Shown: positions 28,436 through 38,620, numbered from the stretch's first letter. The stretch: 64,000 nt of DNA from Sideroxydans sp. (GCA_016124455.1 WGNQ01000006.1:48490-112489); one strand, 5' to 3'. The notes: generated by a model from the letters alone, not told the origin. Program-made: numbers and translations.

Positions 28436-29217
28436 TCTGTTGCCATGATCTGCGAAATTTTCGGGAGCGCGGACAATACATTCTCCGTGGTGATGTGCGC
28501 AATATCTGCCAGCGGGATGTTGCGCAACTCCGCCAGGGTCTGTGCGATGTGCGGCAGGTATTCCGGCTTGTTCGGCTGGCCGCGCTCGAGGAAGGCGGGG
28601 GGGATGTCGGGCGCGTCGGTTTCCAGCACGATGCTGTCCAGCGGCAAGGTGGCGGCCAGTTCGCGCAGCCGGGTGGCGCGGTCATAGGTCATTGCGCCGC
28701 CGAAGCCGAGCTTGAACCCGAGTCTGATGAATTCGTCGGCCTGCTGCCGGCTGCCGTTGAAGGCATGGGCTATGCCGCCACGTACTTTGATGAGGCGCAG
28801 GTGTTTCAGCACGACATCCTGCGCGCGGCGGATGTGCAGCAGCACCGGCAGTTCGAATGCGCGTGCGAGTTTCAGTTGTTCGGAGAAATAGAATTCCTGT
28901 TGCTCGCGGTCGTAATGTTCCACGAAAAAATCCAGCCCGATCTCACCAACCGCCACGGCCGATGGTTGTGCCAGGTAGCCGTGCAGCATGTCTAGATCTG
29001 CAGGATGGGCGTCGCCGACATACATCGGATGGATGCCGTAAGCGGGCAGGCAGCCGGTGTGCTGCGCACAAAGCCGGCTAACCGTCTCGAAGTTGTCGCG
29101 ATCTACCGCTGGCACGACGATGCGTTGCACATCGTTCGCACTCGCTGCGCGTACCAGGTCGGCCTGGGTGCCGCCGAATTCTGCGGCGTCAAGATGGCAA
29201 TGGGTGTCGATCAGCAT
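28432..29217 (-). CDS. tatD: TatD-family metal-dependent deoxyribonuclease
   Basis: A 261-residue TIM-barrel hydrolase opening [14 protein letters not shown], with metal ligands His in THCH, Glu in AVGEIGLDF, His in VLLHIR, His in AHAFNGS and Asp in ETDAPDIPP. It belongs to the YcfH/YjjV side of the TatD family. The ATG at 29217 begins the family-typical N-terminus. The gene diverges from aroC across 69 bp and is coupled to tcdA. Confidence 0.93.
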   Translation of the reverse strand: MLIDTHCHLDAAEFGGTQADLVRAASANDVQRIVVPAVDRDNFETVSRLCAQHTGCLPAYGIHPMYVGDAHPADLDMLHGYLAQPSAVAVGEIGLDFFVEHYDREQQEFYFSEQLKLARAFELPVLLHIRRAQDVVLKHLRLIKVRGGIAHAFNGSRQQADEFIRLGFKLGFGGAMTYDRATRLRELAATLPLDSIVLETDAPDIPPAFLERGQPNKPEYLPHIAQTLAELRNIPLADIAHITTENVLSALPKISQIMATE

Positions 29218-29286
29218 GTGGGGATGCACGTCCTCTGGATGTGTTGCTATGTTAAACTTCCGGCACTGTTTTTGCGAGATAACATC

Positions 29287-30381
29287 ATGTCTGGAAACAC
29301 CTTCGGTACTCTGTTCACGGTCACTTCCTTCGGCGAATCGCACGGTCCGGCCATCGGCTGCATTGTCGATGGCTGTCCGCCGGGAATGGCATTGAGCGCG
29401 GCCGACATCCAGCCCGACCTTGACCGCCGCAAACCGGGCACTTCACGCCATGTTACGCAGCGCCGGGAATCGGATACGGTGGAAATCCTTTCCGGCGTGT
29501 TCGAAGGCAAGACCACGGGGACGCCGATTGCGCTGCTGATCCGCAACGAGGACCAGCGCAGCAAGGATTACGGCAGCATCGCCGAAACTTTCCGCCCCGG
29601 CCATGCCGATTACACTTACTGGCAGAAATACGGCATCCGCGATTATCGCGGCGGTGGCCGTTCTTCGGCGCGCGAAACTGCGGCGCGCGTGGCCGCTGGC
29701 GCAATCGCCAAGAAGTGGCTGCATGAAAAATACGGCGTGACCGTGCGCGGCTATCTCGCGCAGCTCGGCGAGATCGAAATCCCGTTCAGGAGCTGGGACG
29801 ATGTGAGCGCGGAAGGCAACAGTTTCTTCGTGGCCGATGCGAGCTATGTCGGGCGCCTGGAACAGTATATGGACGCATTGCGCAAGTCCGGCGATTCCAT
29901 TGGCGCTAGGCTGGCCGTGGTGGCGCATAACGTGCCGGTGGGCTGGGGCGAGCCGGTGTTCGACCGGCTGGATGCCGACATCGCGCATGCGCTGATGTGC
30001 ATCAACGCGGTTAAAGGCGTGGAAATCGGTGCCGGTTTCGATTGTGTAACGCAGCGCGGCAGCGAACATGGTGACGAACTCACGCCGCAAGGTTTTGCAT
30101 CCAACAATGCAGGCGGCATCCTCGGTGGCATCTCTACCGGGCAGGATGTTGTCGCACATTACGCCGTCAAGCCCACTTCCAGTATCCGCCTGCCACGCCA
30201 TTCCATCGACAAGGTGGGTGCCGCGGTGGATGTATCTACCGAGGGTCGTCACGATCCCTGTGTCGGTATCCGTGCTACGCCGATCGGCGAAGCGATGCTG
30301 GCTTTGGTGCTGATCGACCATGCATTGCGCCATCGCGGGCAGAATGCGGATGTGGTGTGCGGAACGCCTAAACTACATTAG
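29287..30381 (+). CDS. aroC: Chorismate synthase
   Basis: A 364-residue enzyme converting EPSP to chorismate with reduced FMN as cofactor. The three family signatures are visible: [18 protein letters not shown] near the start, [18 protein letters not shown] at about residue 122, and [17 protein letters not shown] at about residue 319. Length and start (ATG 29287, [20 protein letters not shown]) are canonical. It converges with the ArnT-like gene. Confidence 0.97.
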   Translation: MSGNTFGTLFTVTSFGESHGPAIGCIVDGCPPGMALSAADIQPDLDRRKPGTSRHVTQRRESDTVEILSGVFEGKTTGTPIALLIRNEDQRSKDYGSIAETFRPGHADYTYWQKYGIRDYRGGGRSSARETAARVAAGAIAKKWLHEKYGVTVRGYLAQLGEIEIPFRSWDDVSAEGNSFFVADASYVGRLEQYMDALRKSGDSIGARLAVVAHNVPVGWGEPVFDRLDADIAHALMCINAVKGVEIGAGFDCVTQRGSEHGDELTPQGFASNNAGGILGGISTGQDVVAHYAVKPTSSIRLPRHSIDKVGAAVDVSTEGRHDPCVGIRATPIGEAMLALVLIDHALRHRGQNADVVCGTPKLH

Positions 30382-30424
30382 TTGAAATGCCGGTGCCGGT
30401 ACCGGGAATTGCATACCTGCACGT

Positions 30425-32065
30425 TTACTTTTTCACCCGGCGATACAGCCGATAGCGCTCAACCTTGTCGCCGGGACGTCCGCCTTCCCAGATTTTCTCC
30501 CATTCGGCATTGCCTGCCAGCGGCTTGATGTTGCGATCGCCCTGCACCAGGGCCAGCTCGCAGCGGTGGCTGGGGTCGTGCCGTGTGGTGATGTTGCCGA
30601 AGTAGTGCAGCATGGCACGCTGGCTATCGCCGAGGTAGAGGCGGCCGATGCAGTTGTAGTGGGCGGGTAGTGCGGACCTGAGTTGCATCACCATGCCGCG
30701 GTAGCTTTTGCCGTTGTCCAGCCACGGCAGCCATAACGTCATTGCCAGCACCCAGATCAGGGTGACGCCGGCAGCCCAGTTGATCACCGAGCGGCGCATC
30801 GAACGCCCGACGCGCCATATCAGGGCAACCCACAGCACGCTGGCCGCGGCGGCAATCCAGAATGGCGTGGCGTGGAAGGCCGGGACAAAACCGGGCTGAT
30901 AGTCTTTCAGCCAGATGGTGATCTTGGCATGGTTGTCGAGCAGCAGGCCGGCCCAGCCCCACCACATCAGGATGCCGACCAGCGCGAAGGTCATGATTCC
31001 GAACCAATCCAGCGCGTTGGCCGCACCGCGCCGCAGGCTGGAGAGGGACGCAGTGGCCAGCAGTGCGAGCGGCAACAGCATGGGCAGCGCAAATACTTCC
31101 TTGATGTTGGGTACAAAGCTTAGCGTAACCAGCATGACACCGAAGCTTACCAGCGGCAACTGGTATTCCGCGTCATAGCGCAGTTTGCCGCGAGCCTGCC
31201 AGGTTGCCCACAGCGCCAGTGGCCAGGCCGGCCAGGCCAGCCATGGCAGTGACTGGACGTAGTACCAGGCGTCGTAGCCGAAATGGTATTCGGCGTAATG
31301 CAGCCAGTGGCCGATGTTGTCGTGCCAGGCCCATTCCATGAACAGGTGCGGCGAGCGCTGGTACAGCAGCCATGGCCAGATGGCGAGCCAGGGCAATGCG
31401 CATAACAGGGCGATGCCGAGTGTGGCGAGGAAATAACGCGTGCGCCAGTAGCGGAACAGCAGCAGCCCGGCGCAGATCAGCAGGAACAGGGCCGGGGCGA
31501 TGAAGCCTTTGGCCATGAATCCGATGCCCAGGCCGGTACCGATCAGGATGCCGGCACGCTGCCGGAAGCGTATGGCCAATGCATAGCCGTAGAGCATGAT
31601 CGCACAACCGGCGAGCAGGGCGAGGTCGGTGATGAGCTGGTGCGCGCGCACCAGGATGCCGAGGCTGCCGATCAGGATGATGGCGGTAGTCCAGCCATGT
31701 CCCTTGCCGAACAGTTCGCGCCCGGTCAGTCCGGCAAACAGCAAGGTCAGCAAGGTATAGAAGCCGCTGGCCAGGCGGGCGCCATCGTGCAGCGGCAGCA
31801 GCGGCGAGAACAATTTGGCGAACAGGGCGGCTGTGATGTAGAACAGCGGCGGCTTGTCCATGTAGGGTTCGCCGGCGAGCGCAGGCACCAGCCAGTCGCC
31901 GCTTTGCAGGATGTGGTAGATCAGGCCGAAGCTGTAGGCTTCGTCAGGTTTCCATGGGTCGTGTCCGATCAGCCCGGTGCCGACCCACACTGCGCAGAGC
32001 AGTGCGAGCAGCCAGGCCTTGGCCGGGGTGATCGCCTGCTCTTTCTCAGTGGCATAGGCAAACAT
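30425..32065 (-). CDS. ArnT-like GT-C glycosyltransferase (PMT/GT39 or GT83 type)
   Basis: A 546-residue protein with about 12 membrane helices. The first loop has DPWKPDEAYSFG with the catalytic-type Asp/Glu, and EPYMDKPPLFY matches the conserved PPL(F/Y) motif. A periplasmic C-terminal domain from about residue 440 follows. These enzymes move sugars from polyprenyl phosphate to lipid A or proteins. The acceptor here is unknown. It lies 9 bp downstream of the M48 protease and ends near convergent aroC. Confidence 0.84.
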   Translation of the reverse strand: MFAYATEKEQAITPAKAWLLALLCAVWVGTGLIGHDPWKPDEAYSFGLIYHILQSGDWLVPALAGEPYMDKPPLFYITAALFAKLFSPLLPLHDGARLASGFYTLLTLLFAGLTGRELFGKGHGWTTAIILIGSLGILVRAHQLITDLALLAGCAIMLYGYALAIRFRQRAGILIGTGLGIGFMAKGFIAPALFLLICAGLLLFRYWRTRYFLATLGIALLCALPWLAIWPWLLYQRSPHLFMEWAWHDNIGHWLHYAEYHFGYDAWYYVQSLPWLAWPAWPLALWATWQARGKLRYDAEYQLPLVSFGVMLVTLSFVPNIKEVFALPMLLPLALLATASLSSLRRGAANALDWFGIMTFALVGILMWWGWAGLLLDNHAKITIWLKDYQPGFVPAFHATPFWIAAAASVLWVALIWRVGRSMRRSVINWAAGVTLIWVLAMTLWLPWLDNGKSYRGMVMQLRSALPAHYNCIGRLYLGDSQRAMLHYFGNITTRHDPSHRCELALVQGDRNIKPLAGNAEWEKIWEGGRPGDKVERYRLYRRVKK

Positions 32066-32074
32066 GGTGTGCGT

Positions 32075-33493
32075 TTATTCCACCGTCTTGATGAGCTGGC
32101 CGGGAACCGGTTCGCCGGTAGGATAGGCGCCATTGATCAGGCGCAGGTAACTTTCTGCATTTTTACCAAGCGGCGAATATTCCGCCAGCCTGGCATAGGT
32201 ATCCCCCGGCCGTGCGGTGATCAGGTTGAGCACCAGCGGCCTGGCTTCCCTGCGCTCGGCTGCGCTCAAGGCATGGAAGCTCCTGATGGCGGCAAGCATC
32301 TCGTTGCGGTTTGCGTCGAACGCAGCACGCGATTTGCCGTGGCCCTGGATGACATAGGCCTTGCTGTTGAGGTAGACCACGCCGGTCATCGATTCGGGCA
32401 GGGTGGCGATGGCTGCAGGCAGGTGATGGATGTCCTGCGTGTCGAGCTGGACGTTTGTGCCGGTCATGCGGCGTACATAATCCGCTGGCGTACCGGTTGG
32501 CTTGTCGTCTGCCTTGAGCTGGATGGCAGCTTCGCCTTGCGGGCTGGTGGCGAGCAACTGGCTGGGCAGATTCTGTACATGCCAGCCTTGCGGGAAGGTC
32601 AATGCCAAGCCGAGTGTCGCGTGCATGAATTTGTTGTTGCGTATCACACCCTCCCCGTCGCTGTCGTTGAACACCAGGCCGACGGTTTGCTGCAGGTAGA
32701 CATTATGCCCTTCGTAAGGGTGGGCGACGGTCAGCTGTTTGGCTTCGCCGACAACCTCCTTCAGGCGCGTATCGTTGTCCGGGTGGCTGGCAAATACGCC
32801 ATGGTAATGGCGTGGCTCGCGGCCTTCCTGCTTGGCGATTTCGGCGTCGAACAACTCCTGGTCTTTCAGTACGCTCAGTACCTTGATCATTGCCTGCGGG
32901 TCGTAGTCGGCGCGTGCCAGGTATTTTGCACCCAGCTTGTCCGCCTCCAGCTCATGTTCGCGCCCGTAGCCGGAGAGCAGCGCGCCGCCGAGCAGGTTGC
33001 TCAGGTTCTGGCCAACGTTGGTATTGATCTCTGGCACGAAAATCGAGGCAACAGTGAGGCCGATATTGGCGGCTTCAGCCGCGCTTTGCTGGCGTACGCC
33101 GTGGCGCGCGGCGACGTGCCCGATTTCATGGCCGAGTACGGCAGCCAGTTCGGCTTCGGAGTTCAGGTAGGCGAGAATGCCGCGGGTGATGTAGACATAG
33201 CCGCCGGGCAGGGCGAAGGCATTGATTTCCGGCGAGTCGAGCACGGTGAAGTGATATTGCAGGTTGGGGCGGTCACTGCTTCTGGCGAGGCGCTGGCCTA
33301 CCCGGTCGACGTAATCCTGTAGCGCCTTGTTTTCGTAAACATGGTACTGCTTGCGCACCTCGGCATCGGCGCGGCGCCCTACGTTGATTTCCTGGGATTC
33401 GGACATCATCACGAAATCCTGCTGGCCGGTGACCGGGTTCTGGGCGCAACCGGCCAGCGACAGCAGGAACAGGCAGGCAAGCAGAATTCTCAT
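32075..33493 (-). CDS. M48-family zinc metalloprotease, lipoprotein
   Basis: A 472-residue periplasmic protease resembling BepA/YfgC. It has a lipoprotein signal (lipobox LAGC at about residue 16), zinc motif LGHEIGHVAARHG and the downstream Glu in YGREHELEADKLGAKYL. The C-terminal region (about residue 400 on, ITARPGDTYARLAEYSPLGKNA) looks like a LysM-type segment. The start at 33493 follows GGAGAA; an upstream ATG at 33508 would displace the signal peptide. It probably takes part in outer-membrane protein quality control. Confidence 0.9.
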   Translation of the reverse strand: MRILLACLFLLSLAGCAQNPVTGQQDFVMMSESQEINVGRRADAEVRKQYHVYENKALQDYVDRVGQRLARSSDRPNLQYHFTVLDSPEINAFALPGGYVYITRGILAYLNSEAELAAVLGHEIGHVAARHGVRQQSAAEAANIGLTVASIFVPEINTNVGQNLSNLLGGALLSGYGREHELEADKLGAKYLARADYDPQAMIKVLSVLKDQELFDAEIAKQEGREPRHYHGVFASHPDNDTRLKEVVGEAKQLTVAHPYEGHNVYLQQTVGLVFNDSDGEGVIRNNKFMHATLGLALTFPQGWHVQNLPSQLLATSPQGEAAIQLKADDKPTGTPADYVRRMTGTNVQLDTQDIHHLPAAIATLPESMTGVVYLNSKAYVIQGHGKSRAAFDANRNEMLAAIRSFHALSAAERREARPLVLNLITARPGDTYARLAEYSPLGKNAESYLRLINGAYPTGEPVPGQLIKTVE

Positions 33494-33535
33494 CGGGTTT
33501 TTCTCCACGGTGTTCGCAATATATTCAGGGTAAAC

Positions 33536-33560
33536 AAAAAAGGCAGCGTGCGCTGCCTTT
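33536..33560 (-). terminator. Rho-independent terminator after rpmE
   Basis: A 9-bp stem (33539-33547 with 33552-33560) with GTGC loop. On the minus strand it is followed by a T run at 33536-33540. Confidence 0.85.
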
Positions 33561-33589
33561 GGTGGTAATTTACCTGCTGCAAAGTTCCA

Positions 33590-33811
33590 TCAGGCGGCAG
33601 CTTTGGCACCTGGCTTGCCATATTTCTGGTTGAACTTCTCAATGCGGCCGGCGGTATCCACGATCTTCTGCGTACCGGTATAAAACGGATGGCATTCCGA
33701 GCAGACTTCCACGTGCAGTGGCTTGCCCATGGTGGACTTGGTCTTGAACGTGTTGCCACAGCTGCAGTTGACAGTGATTTCGTCGTATTGCGGATGGATG
33801 TCGGCTTTCAT
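33590..33811 (-). CDS. rpmE: 50S ribosomal protein bL31 (zinc-binding form)
   Basis: A 73-residue ribosomal protein starting [19 protein letters not shown]. It retains the four zinc-ligand cysteines (CSCG and CSECHP), so it is the C+ form used in zinc-replete cells. Ends [11 protein letters not shown] plus an Ala-rich tail. The ATG at 33811 follows AGGAAGAAAAC. A longer in-frame reading upstream is not part of the family. Confidence 0.97.
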   Translation of the reverse strand: MKADIHPQYDEITVNCSCGNTFKTKSTMGKPLHVEVCSECHPFYTGTQKIVDTAGRIEKFNQKYGKPGAKAAA

Positions 33812-33903
33812 GTTTTCTTCCTTGCTAGAGTTTGGGCGCGGCGGTTGTACGCGCACGGATTAAGGGCGCGGATTATCCATGAAAGGCGGATTTTACGCAA
33901 GCC

Positions 33904-34095
33904 CTAGCAGCAGCGCTTGATGCCGTTCCATTTTTGCTGTTGCTGGCGCTGGAAAAATTCCTTGCGGGGCAGCGGGGACGTGTTGGCGTGGTGGGCGGCA
34001 TGATGGGCCAGGTAGCGTTCATAGGCATCGTCGCCCGACAGCTGGCGAAGTACACGCCAGCCGCGCTGCAGCCAGGCATTTAATCGCGTTGCCAT
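33904..34095 (-). CDS. YbdD/YjiX-family small protein (CstA partner)
   Basis: A 63-residue protein of the DUF466 family, with GDDAYERYLAHHAAHH and PLPRKEFFQRQQQQKW as hallmarks. In E. coli the homologues follow cstA and btsT and are needed for pyruvate uptake through them. Here the gene overlaps the 3' end of cstA by 16 bp, supporting the same partnership. The ATG is at 34095. Confidence 0.93.
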   Translation of the reverse strand: MATRLNAWLQRGWRVLRQLSGDDAYERYLAHHAAHHANTSPLPRKEFFQRQQQQKWNGIKRCC

Positions 34096-36152
34096 GCTTC
34101 CTCCAGTTGTGTGGCCTGATGCGGCGTCTCGGACAGGGGGGGCACCGGCTTGCCGTTCAGGTGGCGCGCACAGATGCGCAGCATGTCGAGTACGATCAGC
34201 CATAACAGGCTGACGAAGAACAGTGCCAGGGCGGCATCGAGATGCAGGTTGAAGATCAATGTCGGTGCAACGGCGGCTTTTTCCGGCGGCAGGGTGCCGG
34301 CAGCGAGCTTGCTGGAAAGGTTGTTGGCAGCAGCAAGGAAGCCAACGCGTACATCGTTGCTGGTGAGTTTCTCCCATGCTGCGCTGCTGGTGATGATGAC
34401 CAGCCAGGTGAGCGGCAGGCCGGTAATCCAGGCCTGCTTCAGCTTGCCGGACTTGATCAGGATGCCGGTGGCAACGGACAGCGCGATGGCCGCGAGGATC
34501 TGGTTGGAGATGCCGAACAGTGGCCACAGTATGTTGATGCCGCCGTTGGGGTCGATTACGCCAATGTACAGAAAATAGCCCCAGGCTGCGACGATGATGC
34601 CGCTGGAGAGCAATATCGATGGATACCACGAGGTCTGCCCGAGTTTAGGCCAGATATTGCCCAGCATGTCCTGCAGCATGAAGCGTCCGACGCGCGTTCC
34701 TGCATCAAGGGTGGTGAGAATGAATACGGCCTCGAACATGATGGCGAAGTGATACCACAGCGCAATCAGGTTCTGTCCGAAGGCGCTGCCGAAGATGCTG
34801 GCCATGCCCACCGCCAGCGAGGGTGCGCCGCCAGTGCGCGCAAACAGGGTGGCTTCGCCCATCTGCTGCGCCAGCAGGTTCATCTGTTCGATGGTGACCG
34901 GAAACCCCCAGGAGGAGATCGTCGCGACGGCTGTCGCAGCTTCCTTGCCGACTACACCGGCGGGTGAGTTGATGGCGAAGAATACGCCGGGATCAAGTAC
35001 GGTGGCGGCGATCATGGCCATGATCGCGACAAAGGATTCCAGTGCCATGCCGCCATAACCGATCATGCGGATATCGCGTTCATTGGCGAGCAGCTTGGGC
35101 GTAGTGCCGGAAGAGATCAGTGCGTGGAAGCCGGAAATTGCGCCGCAGGCGATCACGATGAAGGCGAAGGGGAAGAGCTTGCCGCCGAAGATCGGGCCGC
35201 TGCCGTCGATGAACTGGGTTAATGCCGGCATTTTTACCGTCGGCTGCATCAATACGATGGCGAGTGCCAGCAGGATAACGGTGCCGAGTTTCATATAGGT
35301 GGAAAGATAGTCGCGCGGCGCCAGCAGCAGCCATACCGGCAGGATGGCTGCTGCAAAACCGTAGATGATGACCATCCAGGCCAGCGGCAATGCGGGGTGA
35401 TCGAATAGTGCACGCAAACCGGGGTGATGATCTATCCAGCCGCCCCCGGCTACTGCCAGTAACAGCAACACCACGCCGAGCAGCGAGCCCTCGAGTACTC
35501 GTCCCGGGCGGATGTTGCGCATATACAAGCCGACCAGTATGGCTACGGGAATAGTGGCGGCGATGGTGGAGGTGGCCCAGGGGCTGTGCTTCATGGCGTT
35601 GACGACCACCAGTCCGAGCACGGCGATGAGGATGATCATGATAAGCAGTGTGGCGATCAATGCGGCGATACCGCCGATGGCGCCGAGTTCGTCGCGCGCC
35701 ATCTGGCCGAGGCTGCGCCCATTGCGCCGGGTGGAGAAAAACAGCGTAACCATATCCTGTACGCAGCCGCCAAGCACGGCGCCTATCAATATCCACAATG
35801 TGCCGGGCAGATAGCCAAATTGCGCAGCCAGCGTCGGGCCGACCAGCGGCCCGGGACCGGCGATGGCTGCGAAATGGTGGCCAAATACGACCCAGCGATT
35901 GGTCGGGACAAAGTCATGCCCATTGTCCAGGCGTTCTGCGGGTGTGGCGCGGCTGGTGTCAACGCACAGCACCTTGGCGGCGATCCATGCTGCGTAAAAG
36001 CGGTAGGCCAGCGCATAGGTGCAGCCTGCGGCGGCGACAAACCACAACGCGTTGACCGGTTCGCCGCGATTGAGTGCGATGCCCCCCAGTGCGGCTGCAC
36101 CAAGCAGGGAGATTGCAATCCAGAAGAGGGTCGATGACAGCGATTTTTTCAT
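34080..36152 (-). CDS. cstA: Carbon starvation protein A / pyruvate transporter family
   Basis: A 690-residue membrane protein with about 16 to 18 helices. Characteristic segments are NRWVVFGHHFAAIAGPGPLVGP (cited in part), the RNGRSLGQMARDELG loop and ALISSGTTPKLLANERD. CstA and BtsT import pyruvate and perhaps peptides. The gene is divergent from ispB over 119 bp and coupled to the YbdD-like gene. Pyruvate use would be unusual for a strict chemolithoautotroph and hints at some mixotrophy. Confidence 0.93.
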   Translation of the reverse strand: MKKSLSSTLFWIAISLLGAAALGGIALNRGEPVNALWFVAAAGCTYALAYRFYAAWIAAKVLCVDTSRATPAERLDNGHDFVPTNRWVVFGHHFAAIAGPGPLVGPTLAAQFGYLPGTLWILIGAVLGGCVQDMVTLFFSTRRNGRSLGQMARDELGAIGGIAALIATLLIMIILIAVLGLVVVNAMKHSPWATSTIAATIPVAILVGLYMRNIRPGRVLEGSLLGVVLLLLAVAGGGWIDHHPGLRALFDHPALPLAWMVIIYGFAAAILPVWLLLAPRDYLSTYMKLGTVILLALAIVLMQPTVKMPALTQFIDGSGPIFGGKLFPFAFIVIACGAISGFHALISSGTTPKLLANERDIRMIGYGGMALESFVAIMAMIAATVLDPGVFFAINSPAGVVGKEAATAVATISSWGFPVTIEQMNLLAQQMGEATLFARTGGAPSLAVGMASIFGSAFGQNLIALWYHFAIMFEAVFILTTLDAGTRVGRFMLQDMLGNIWPKLGQTSWYPSILLSSGIIVAAWGYFLYIGVIDPNGGINILWPLFGISNQILAAIALSVATGILIKSGKLKQAWITGLPLTWLVIITSSAAWEKLTSNDVRVGFLAAANNLSSKLAAGTLPPEKAAVAPTLIFNLHLDAALALFFVSLLWLIVLDMLRICARHLNGKPVPPLSETPHQATQLEEAWQRD

Positions 36153-36271
36153 GGCAGGATTTTATTGGATTATTTTGTGCAAGAATGGCTCATGAAATTA
36201 TGCTTGCTTGACAGGGTGTCTGTACAGTCCATACCATCGCCGCCTTTCGTTGGGAGTCTCCGGAGCTTGTT

Positions 36272-37240
36272 GTGTCATACGAAGCCATAAAACAGTCGCT
36301 TGCTGCCGACATGTCGGTCGTAGACAAAGTAATTCGCGACCGCCTGCGCTCAGAGGTGGCTCTGGTCAGCCAGGTCGGGGAATATATCGTTGGCAGCGGC
36401 GGCAAGAGATTGCGTCCGGCATTGGTGGTGTTATCCGCCAAGGCATACGGCTATACCGGAAACAAGCACTATGATTTGGCTGCGGTGGTTGAGTTTATCC
36501 ATACGGCCACGCTGTTGCATGATGATGTGGTGGATGAGTCCGAGTTGCGCCGTGGGCGCGCGACGGCGAGTGCGCTGTTTGGTAATGCAGCCAGTGTACT
36601 GGTTGGCGATTTTTTATATTCTCGTGCATTTCAGATGATGGTGGCGGCTGGCAACATGCGCGTGATGGAAACATTGGCGGATGCCACTAACGTTATTGCT
36701 GAAGGGGAAGTGCTGCAGTTGCTGAATTGTCGCAATGCAGATGTGGATATAGATAATTACCTGCGCGTAATTCATTGCAAAACCGCCAAGCTGTTCGAGG
36801 CTGCGATGCGCTTGGGGGCTATTCTGGGCGGAGTGGGCAATACGGGTGAGGTGGCTGCGGCCAAGTATGGCATGCATCTGGGCACGGCATTTCAATTGAT
36901 TGATGATGTACTGGATTACTCCGGCGAAGAACAGGAGACGGGCAAGAACCTGGGGGATGATCTGGCAGAAGGCAAGCCGACGCTGCCTTTGATTTTTGCC
37001 ATGCAGCATGGGGCTGCCGGACAGGCTGCGGTCGTGCGCCAAGCCATTGAGCAGGGTGATATCAACCGCTTTGCCGAAGTGTTGCAGGTGGTCAGGGAAA
37101 CCGGTGCGCTGGACTATACGCGCCAGCAAGCACATCGTGAGGCGGAGGCCGCGTGTGCGGCATTAGTGGATGTGCCATATACGATTCACAAGGATTCTCT
37201 GGTAGAATTGGCAAAATTTGCCGCATCGCGGCAATTTTAA
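36272..37240 (+). CDS. ispB: Octaprenyl/polyprenyl diphosphate synthase
   Basis: A 322-residue trans-prenyltransferase with both Asp-rich motifs: LLHDDVVDESELRRGR (about residue 83) and QLIDDVLDYSG (about residue 210). It makes the isoprenoid tail of ubiquinone. The start is a GTG preceded by CCGGAGCTTGTT. The tRNA-Pro gene begins 3 bp after the stop, so a shared transcript is likely. Confidence 0.94.
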   Translation: MSYEAIKQSLAADMSVVDKVIRDRLRSEVALVSQVGEYIVGSGGKRLRPALVVLSAKAYGYTGNKHYDLAAVVEFIHTATLLHDDVVDESELRRGRATASALFGNAASVLVGDFLYSRAFQMMVAAGNMRVMETLADATNVIAEGEVLQLLNCRNADVDIDNYLRVIHCKTAKLFEAAMRLGAILGGVGNTGEVAAAKYGMHLGTAFQLIDDVLDYSGEEQETGKNLGDDLAEGKPTLPLIFAMQHGAAGQAAVVRQAIEQGDINRFAEVLQVVRETGALDYTRQQAHREAEAACAALVDVPYTIHKDSLVELAKFAASRQF

Positions 37241-37243
37241 ATT

Positions 37244-37321
<78 letters not shown>

Positions 37322-37464
37322 AATTTGGTTTATGTGTCGCAAAATTGGTGTTGCGGCGATGGTTCGCTTGCTGCATGTTAAGGGCGAGCTTCGTTTCAGG
37401 AGGTGGCTGCCGGCCATAAGCTTTAATGGATAGAACTTGACCAAACTGGGGCGGTAAAAAACTA

Positions 37465-37494
37465 TTGCACGGCAAATATTAGCGGTGTTAGAAT
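37465..37494 (+). promoter_or_regulatory. Candidate sigma70 promoter for the cytochrome/half-oxidase genes
   Basis: TTGCAC (37465-37470) and TAGAAT (37489-37494) are separated by 18 bp in an AT-rich gap between tRNA-Pro and the 34-residue ORF. The rest of the 246-bp gap shows no other recognisable feature. Confidence 0.5.
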
Positions 37495-37566
37495 TTGCAA
37501 GATGTAAAAAGAATATAAATATTTTGCTTTTCAATCAGGCAGTTAAATGCGGAGGAGGAATTTGCT

Positions 37567-37671
37567 ATGTTCAGCACTGATGTAACCACAGGCCAGGTTG
37601 TTGTGATGTATGTGATCGCTTTTGGATTCTTTTTCGGTTTGGCTGCAGCGCTGCTCAAAAAGAATTCTTAA
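37567..37671 (+). CDS. Single-helix membrane microprotein (34 aa)
   Basis: A 34-residue ORF preceded by a strong GGAGGAGGAATTTGCT site. It is one hydrophobic helix (VVVMYVIAFGFFFGLAAALL) with a short charged end KKNS. Size and topology resemble CcoQ-like accessory subunits of cbb3 oxidases, but there is no sequence signature. It opens the gene set that includes dihaem and monohaem cytochromes and the first CcoN-fragment protein. Protein expression is inferred from the ribosome-binding site and context. Confidence 0.7.
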   Translation: MFSTDVTTGQVVVMYVIAFGFFFGLAAALLKKNS

Positions 37672-37803
37672 ATAAATCTAATGTTAACAACTCCTAAGTA
37701 AGTCAGCATTAAGTTCCGGAATTTAATTGAGGTTGTGCGACTTGATGTTGCTGGGGATGGTTGTTTAAGGGGTCTTAATTCTAAGAGCAATGGGGGTGAG
37801 GGA

Positions 37804-38577
37804 ATGCGCAAGTCTATAAGCATGTTGTTGTCATGTTTCTTTGGTGCTGCTGCCGTTTTGGTGGCTACCGCAAGTTTTGCAGAAGGTGGCTCTGAAGGGG
37901 GAAACGCTGCGAACGGTAAAGTGATTTTTACTCAGGGCAAGGGTGATGCGGCGCCTTGCATGTCTTGCCATGGAGATAACGGGCAGGGCGATGATGGGAT
38001 GGGTACCCCGAGACTCGCAAATCAGGGGGAGGCTTATATTATTAAGCAGCTGGCTGAGTTTGCCGGCGACAAGCGTGTTCCGACTGGGTTGGGCGCAGTA
38101 ATGAATGGATTTGCCAAGGCGCTGAGCGATCAGGATCGTCGCGATGTGGCGGCCTATCTCAGTTCTATTGATGCGAAACCGCAGTTGTCCGACCTGCAGG
38201 CATTGAAAGAAAGTGGTCAGCAGATTGGCGAGGCCTATCTGGGCAAAGTGCTGGTTGATTATGGTGTGAAAGACAAGGTGCCGGCATGTAAGTCTTGTCA
38301 CCAATATAACGGGCGCGGTGCATTCCCGATGTTCCCGATGATTGGCCAGCAGAGGTATGTATATTTGGTTAACCAGTTGCATAACTGGCGCGCCAATGCT
38401 GCTGATATCGCCAATGGTGCTTACGCACGGACCAACGACCCGGTTGTCGGCGGGGCGGGCATGATGCGCGTGGTGGCTAAGGATCTGACGGATGCGGACA
38501 TCCTGAACGTTGCAGCATTCCTGGCTTCGGCGCCAGCAACAACGGTTGGAAATAGTCGTGTTCCTGAGCAAAAATAA
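37804..38577 (+). CDS. Dihaem cytochrome c, c4-like
   Basis: A 257-residue precursor with a signal peptide (about residues 1-22, ATASFA|EG) and two class I haem domains: CMSCH at residues 52-56 and CKSCH at 162-166. Each domain has a family-like Met region, and YLSSIDAKPQL ends the first. The two-lobed arrangement is that of cytochrome c4, a common donor to cbb3 oxidases. The ATG at 37804 follows GGGGGTGAGGGA. The domains are similar but not recently duplicated. Confidence 0.92.
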   Translation: MRKSISMLLSCFFGAAAVLVATASFAEGGSEGGNAANGKVIFTQGKGDAAPCMSCHGDNGQGDDGMGTPRLANQGEAYIIKQLAEFAGDKRVPTGLGAVMNGFAKALSDQDRRDVAAYLSSIDAKPQLSDLQALKESGQQIGEAYLGKVLVDYGVKDKVPACKSCHQYNGRGAFPMFPMIGQQRYVYLVNQLHNWRANAADIANGAYARTNDPVVGGAGMMRVVAKDLTDADILNVAAFLASAPATTVGNSRVPEQK

Positions 38578-38620
38578 GTCGTTATTCTTGAATGTAGCGA
38601 AGTAGTGGTGTTAATGCGAT

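Noticed and set aside
31640..33322. 560-codon open frame on the plus strand over the ArnT-like and M48 genes
   Set aside because: It spans two convincing minus-strand genes and their junction. The product shows no domains and has no ribosome-binding site.
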